From: Nitrobacter sp051912485
GTDB lineage: Bacteria; Pseudomonadota; Alphaproteobacteria; Rhizobiales; Xanthobacteraceae
Direction: 5' to 3'
DNA: 64,000 nt
NCBI RefSeq assembly: GCF_051912485.1
Contig: NZ_CP196822.1
Coordinates: 3,534,001-3,598,000, forward strand
Below are positions 60,969 through 64,000 of the stretch, in pieces. Position numbers and translations under genes: made by a program. Position 1 is the stretch's first letter. Every line of letters starts with the position of its first letter. The notes beneath the pieces were generated by a model. It saw only the letters and a program-made list of their open reading frames with translations, had not been told where the DNA came from and did not search any database.

Positions 60969-61904
60969 ATGTCTCAGTTCAACGCAGCCCATTTCCAGGC
61001 CGTCGAAGCGGCCCGCGAGTACCTAGAGGCTCTGCGCTGGGGCGGTGAGCGCGTTTGCCCGCATTGCGGTTCCTTAAATTCGTTCGCAACCAAAAAGCCC
61101 GGCGTCTATCGCTGCCGCGAGAAGGAATGCCGGAAGGATTTCAGCGTCACGACCAAGAGCGTCATGGAGTCCAGCCACATCAAGCTGCATATCTGGCTTC
61201 AGGCTTTCTACCTCATGGCGTCGTCCAAAAAGGGCGTTTCTAGCCATCAACTGCACCGCGCCTTGGGCGTAACCTATAAAACCGCGTGGTTCCTGTCGCA
61301 CCGTATCCGCGAAGCGATGCGCAATGGCGGCCTTGTTCCTCCCATGGGCGGTGAAGGCAAAGTTGTCGAAGCCGACGAAACATATTTTGGCCCGACCGCT
61401 GTAAAGCGCGTTTCTCCGCAGCGTGGCGACCGTCCGTATCAGAAGGGCAATCGCGGCCCTCGCAATAAGCGAGCTATCGTTTCCCTCGTTGAGCGGGGCG
61501 GTTCGGTTCGCTCGTTTCATGTCGCCGTGGCCGATGCCGCGACCGTCGCCGGTATCGTGTCTGCCAATATCCACTACGAAACGCGGCTGCACACCGATGA
61601 AAGCCGCCTTTATACTCGCGTTGGTCCCAACTTTGCAGCGCATGAAACCGTCAAGCATACCGCTGGCGAATATGCGCGGGGTGACGTGAATACCAATTCG
61701 GTCGAAGGCTTCTTTTCTATCTTCAAGCGCGGCATGAAAGGTGTCTATCAGCATTGCGCTGAGAAGCACTTGCACCGCTACCTTTCAGAATACGACTTTC
61801 GCTACAACTACCGGGTCAAGCTCGGATACAACGATGGGGAACGTGCAGACCTTGCAATCAAAGCTGCGGCTGGCAAGCGTCTGACGTATCGTCAATCTCA
61901 TTAA
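60969..61904 (+). CDS. IS1595-family transposase
   Basis: 311 aa from ATG 60969 (MSQFNAAHFQAVEAAREYLE). An N-terminal zinc ribbon (VCPHCGSLNSF, YRCREKECRKDFSV) leads to an ISXO2-like DDE/DDNK core: VEADETYFGPTAVKRVSPQR with the first Asp, LHTDESRLYTRVGPNF with the second, and GDVNTNSVEGFFSIFKRGMK with the Asn/Glu block. It ends KRLTYRQSH. It catalyses movement of the element described at 60903-62946 and appears complete. Confidence 0.93.
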   Translation: MSQFNAAHFQAVEAAREYLEALRWGGERVCPHCGSLNSFATKKPGVYRCREKECRKDFSVTTKSVMESSHIKLHIWLQAFYLMASSKKGVSSHQLHRALGVTYKTAWFLSHRIREAMRNGGLVPPMGGEGKVVEADETYFGPTAVKRVSPQRGDRPYQKGNRGPRNKRAIVSLVERGGSVRSFHVAVADAATVAGIVSANIHYETRLHTDESRLYTRVGPNFAAHETVKHTAGEYARGDVNTNSVEGFFSIFKRGMKGVYQHCAEKHLHRYLSEYDFRYNYRVKLGYNDGERADLAIKAAAGKRLTYRQSH

Positions 61905-61997
61905 GCCCGACTACAGCAAAGCCGCAGGCCGCTTCCTGCGCTGGCGCTCAAAGCTCCCAAAGCCAAAACCGAAGTTCGTCAAATATTGGCGGACGAA

Positions 61998-62153
61998 CTA
62001 AGGTGCTGTTGCTCTTTTCTTCTTTGCCGCCTTCTTAGCCTTAGTCTTTTGCTTCAATGGATCATGTGGCGTTTTGAGCGCGCCCTTAAGCGCGGCTTCA
62101 AAACGCTCTTTAGCTTCCTTCTCGTCGTAGTGCTCGTTTTTCGTCTTAGTCAT
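61998..62153 (-). CDS. small basic passenger protein, 51 aa
   Basis: ATG 62153 (MTKTKNEHYDEKEAKERFEA), then LKGALKTPHDPLKQKTKAKK and a Lys/Ala tail. It overlaps the stop of the upstream gene as ATGA. Similar short proteins with an E-A-x-x-R-F-x-A-A-L-x-G motif and a TPxxP segment are common with IS1595-like elements and as antitoxin-like proteins; whether it is an antitoxin is inference. Its stop lies beside the convergent end of the open frame after the transposase. Confidence 0.7.
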   Translation of the reverse strand: MTKTKNEHYDEKEAKERFEAALKGALKTPHDPLKQKTKAKKAAKKKRATAP

Positions 62154-62653
62154 GCGATCACCGGTATATCCGCGACAACACCAGGGAATCCATCTGGCCT
62201 AAGCCGGATCAGTCCTTGCAAATTTTTCAGGACATTAGGATTGTCGACAGTTTTCTCACACCAGTTTCTCACGGATGAGACCACATCCTGGCAAAAAGTC
62301 ACGGCGTCGAATTGCAGGATATCATCTCCGACCATGCAATTGTGCAAAGTTATGTTCATCCGAGGATGCGGCAACGTAAAGGCGACCCTCGAAGCAATGC
62401 GCTTGGATTTCGTTTTGATCTCCGTATTTCCCTTGTGCACAACGCCGCACCTTAAGCTGTAAGCCATCTCGTCAGACATGCTTGGATATTTGTCTGCCAA
62501 GTTTTCCCGATACCACTTCTTGTATTCGTCGCGACCAGAATATGACTTTTCCGTTTCCAGACTGGCGCATATGTCAGGAAGGGTCAGAGCTATGATGACC
62601 GCCGCATAATATAATTTAGCCTCTATGAGCCGCTCAATTTCCAGCAGGGGCAT
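62150..62653 (-). CDS. passenger protein of unknown function, 167 aa
   Basis: ATG 62653 (MPLLEIERLIEAKLYYAAVI) is favoured because the longer frame would overlap the previous gene too far. The protein has a hydrophobic helix ALTLPDICASLE near residue 21, a Lys/Tyr-rich segment (EYKKWYRENLADKYPSMSDE) and LRCGVVHKGNTEIKTKSKRI, ending GLIRLRPDGFPGVVADIPVI. The L-R-C-G-V-V-H-x-G stretch recalls HEPN-like helical bundles, which would suggest an RNase-type toxin beside a small antitoxin-like gene, but the catalytic pattern is not certain. It overlaps both neighbours. Confidence 0.6.
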   Translation of the reverse strand: MPLLEIERLIEAKLYYAAVIIALTLPDICASLETEKSYSGRDEYKKWYRENLADKYPSMSDEMAYSLRCGVVHKGNTEIKTKSKRIASRVAFTLPHPRMNITLHNCMVGDDILQFDAVTFCQDVVSSVRNWCEKTVDNPNVLKNLQGLIRLRPDGFPGVVADIPVIA

Positions 62654-62918
62654 CTCCAGCGGATGTGGCAGCTTCCGTAGCAGCCAGCACCCCCTTTCCA
62701 AAACCAGACTGTAACCAGCCCACGAGTTCCCTAAGGTCCACATCAGTGTAGTTATTCCCGCACTCGTTGAACGCACGAATCAGGAGTCTACCCGATATTG
62801 GGTCGCGCCTAAGTTCAACGGGGAAACCTTCCCCGTGCTCTCTCACGCCTTCCATTTCACAGATCAGATCGGGCGCGCCAGCTTCCGGCTTCTCGCCTTC
62901 CACCCCTGGACCGTACAT
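62634..62918 (-). CDS. passenger protein of unknown function, 94 aa
   Basis: ATG 62918 follows AGGG at a usable distance, just inside the right inverted repeat. Sequence: PDLICEMEGVREHGEGFPVE, LRRDPISGRLLIRAFNECGN, NYTDVDLRELVGWLQSGFGK. It is acidic and soluble. First of three minus-strand passenger genes; its 3' end overlaps the next start by 20 bp. Function unknown. Confidence 0.65.
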   Translation of the reverse strand: MYGPGVEGEKPEAGAPDLICEMEGVREHGEGFPVELRRDPISGRLLIRAFNECGNNYTDVDLRELVGWLQSGFGKGVLAATEAATSAGDAPAGN

Positions 62919-62946
62919 TTTGCACCCTGTGGTTTCAAGTATATAA

Positions 62947-62961
62947 ATGGGTACATATTCC
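62947..62961. repeat. right direct repeat flanking the IS1595 element
   Basis: ATGGGTACATATTCC, identical to 60888-60902. Confidence 0.85.
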
Positions 62962-63029
62962 TAGAATAAAGCGAGTCGCGCCAACCCGCAAGCCGCGCAA
63001 GCGGGAGCGAGGCGGAAATAAAGATACGC

Positions 63030-63245
63030 TCAAAAGTCCGATGCGATCCCGTTGCGCTCCCAGTCGCCGAACCGCGTCGGTTCGGGGCCCTTCGGTCCCT
63101 GAACCTCTTTTGGGCCGGAAGAGGCGGCGGTTTGCGCGGCGCGCCGGGCCTCGGCCTCGGCAAGCGCTCGCTGGGCCGCCGGCGTCAGCGATTTGCGCGC
63201 ATAGGTCGGACCGGTCCCCGACAATATGGACGGTTCGTCCGCCAT
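63030..63245 (-). CDS. DUF1674 protein (succinate dehydrogenase assembly factor 4 homologue)
   Basis: 71 aa. The C-terminal block VQGPKGPEPTRFGDWERNGI ASDF-type ending is diagnostic of DUF1674, the bacterial relative of mitochondrial SDHAF4, which binds the flavoprotein SdhA during assembly. The N-terminal part (LTPAAQRALAEAEARRAAQT) is helical and low in complexity. In alphaproteobacteria it commonly sits divergently beside an rsmB-like gene, exactly as here. Start ATG 63245. Confidence 0.88.
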   Translation of the reverse strand: MADEPSILSGTGPTYARKSLTPAAQRALAEAEARRAAQTAASSGPKEVQGPKGPEPTRFGDWERNGIASDF

Positions 63246-63445
63246 GTCATGTCCTCCGGCCGGCGAGACGAACTGTCATCGCGTGAAAACGGCCACCCAT
63301 AATAAATCATGCCCAAAATGAGCGAACATGGTGGCGATTCTTATATTTGGCATATTCACGTGTCACGAATCTTATCCGCTGCGATCGAACGCGCAACGGA
63401 TGCGTTATCTGTCATCCCTCATCCTTAAGCGATGTACTTAACCTC

Positions 63446-64000
63446 ATGCAGTCAACCAGATTCGCACCGCCTACCGAGGTCCCCGGCCTCGCAGCCCGGC
63501 GCATCGCAGCGGATATTCTCGACGGCGTCCTGCATAAGCGTCGCACGCTCGACGAGCAGCTCGAGGGCGCCGCCGCGCATCCCGGCCTGAAAGCGCTTGC
63601 CGATCGCGACCGCGCGTTGATGCGGCGTCTGGTAGCGACGATCCTGCGCCGGCTCGGAACCCTCGGCCATGTGCTGTCGCGGCTCCTCGATCGCGGCATC
63701 CCGACCGATGCGCCACGCGCACAGAGCGCGCTTTTGATCGGCGCGGCGCAGATTCTCTGGATGGACGTGCCGGATCATGCTGCCGTCGATCTGTCGGTAC
63801 GGCTTGTCCAATCGGATCGCCGCGCCGCGAAATATGCGGGACTTGTCAACGCGGTACTGCGCCGCTGTGCACGCGAAGGCCAGCACTTGATCGATGGGGT
63901 CCGGTCGGAAGCGCTCGATGTCCCGCCCTGGCTGATGGCGCGGTGGACCGCCCACTATGGCGAGAGTATCGCGAAAGCCATCGCCACAGCGATCGGCCAC
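63446..64000 (+). CDS. rsmB: RsmB-type 16S rRNA (cytosine-C5) methyltransferase, N-terminal part (runs off right edge)
   Basis: The frame from ATG 63446 (MQSTRFAPPTEVPGLAARRI) stays open for 185 codons to the window end. The visible part is the NusB-like RNA-binding domain: AADILDGVLHKRRTLDEQLE, LADRDRALMRRLVATILRRL, AQSALLIGAAQILWMDVPDH and YAGLVNAVLRRCAREGQHLI. The SAM-binding catalytic domain lies beyond 64000. The full enzyme methylates C967 of 16S rRNA (E. coli numbering). The 200 bp before it hold the divergent promoter region shared with DUF1674. Confidence 0.92.
   Translation, partial: MQSTRFAPPTEVPGLAARRIAADILDGVLHKRRTLDEQLEGAAAHPGLKALADRDRALMRRLVATILRRLGTLGHVLSRLLDRGIPTDAPRAQSALLIGAAQILWMDVPDHAAVDLSVRLVQSDRRAAKYAGLVNAVLRRCAREGQHLIDGVRSEALDVPPWLMARWTAHYGESIAKAIATAIGH

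Larger units (their letters stand above)
60903..62946 (+). mobile_element. IS1595-family element with three passenger genes
   Basis: The ends carry inverted repeats TTATATACTTGACACCACA (from 60906) and TTATATACTTGAAACCACA (reverse complement from 62946), one mismatch. The element is bracketed by a 15-bp direct repeat at 60888-60902 and 62947-62961. It contains an IS1595-type transposase on the plus strand and three tightly overlapping genes on the minus strand. Some IS1595 subgroups are known to carry passenger genes. Confidence 0.85.

Noticed and set aside
1..64000. CRISPR array or rRNA genes
   Set aside because: No regularly spaced repeats and no rRNA-like sequence were seen on either strand.

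Overview
The window reads as a chromosomal segment of a GC-rich alphaproteobacterium, most likely of the Bradyrhizobium/Rhodopseudomonas group. This rests on the right-hand genes (class I lysyl-tRNA synthetase, SCO1, ECF sigma factor, DUF1674 next to rsmB), on rhizobial REP-type palindromes, and on insertion sequences of the kinds common in that group (IS21, IS66, IS701, IS5, ISL3, IS1595). These are recognised by eye, not by a database search.

Layout. From 1 to about 50.6 kb the DNA looks accessory. (a) 1-15.6 kb, all on the minus strand: a giant gene (about 3860 aa) followed 2 bp later by a second very long gene that runs off the left edge; behind an IS scar lie a papain-like cysteine protease and a one-helix membrane protein. 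(b) 13.7-20.9 kb: IS fragments (integrase-type, IS701, IS5, a truncated IS66, ISL3), a GIY-YIG nuclease with an EVE/PUA-like tail, and remnants of GYF-domain and YncE-like genes. (c) 20.9-38.7 kb: a tightly packed plus-strand defence operon: C5-cytosine methyltransferase, Vsr endonuclease, then the class 1 DISARM set drmD-drmMI-drmA-drmB-drmC, with a MORC/MutL-type GHKL ATPase and a Rossmann methyltransferase-like protein inserted between drmMI and drmA. (d) 38.7-50.6 kb: a dinB scrap, a second IS66 with a perfect 8-bp target duplication, an IS21 that splits a gene, two small XRE regulators, a DUF6634 gene, and a tyrosine integrase next to a 46-bp 3' piece of tRNA-Gly(CCC), which marks the right attachment site of an integrated island.

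From 50.6 kb to the end the DNA looks like core chromosome: a membrane protein, a cupredoxin, a DUF4142 protein, an ECF sigma factor, SCO1, a family 2 glycosyltransferase, a periplasmic binding protein, lysS, an L,D-transpeptidase, a thermonuclease, DUF1674 (SDHAF4) and the start of rsmB. A roughly 2-kb IS1595-family element carrying three passenger genes sits at the start codon of the thermonuclease gene.

The DISARM genes are expected to act together: DrmMI and the C5 methyltransferase would mark self DNA, and DrmA/DrmB/DrmC with the SNF2 ATPase DrmD would restrict phage DNA. The GHKL ATPase and its partner are unusual additions. The giant gene pair has no function I can recognise and is the other candidate for an undescribed system.
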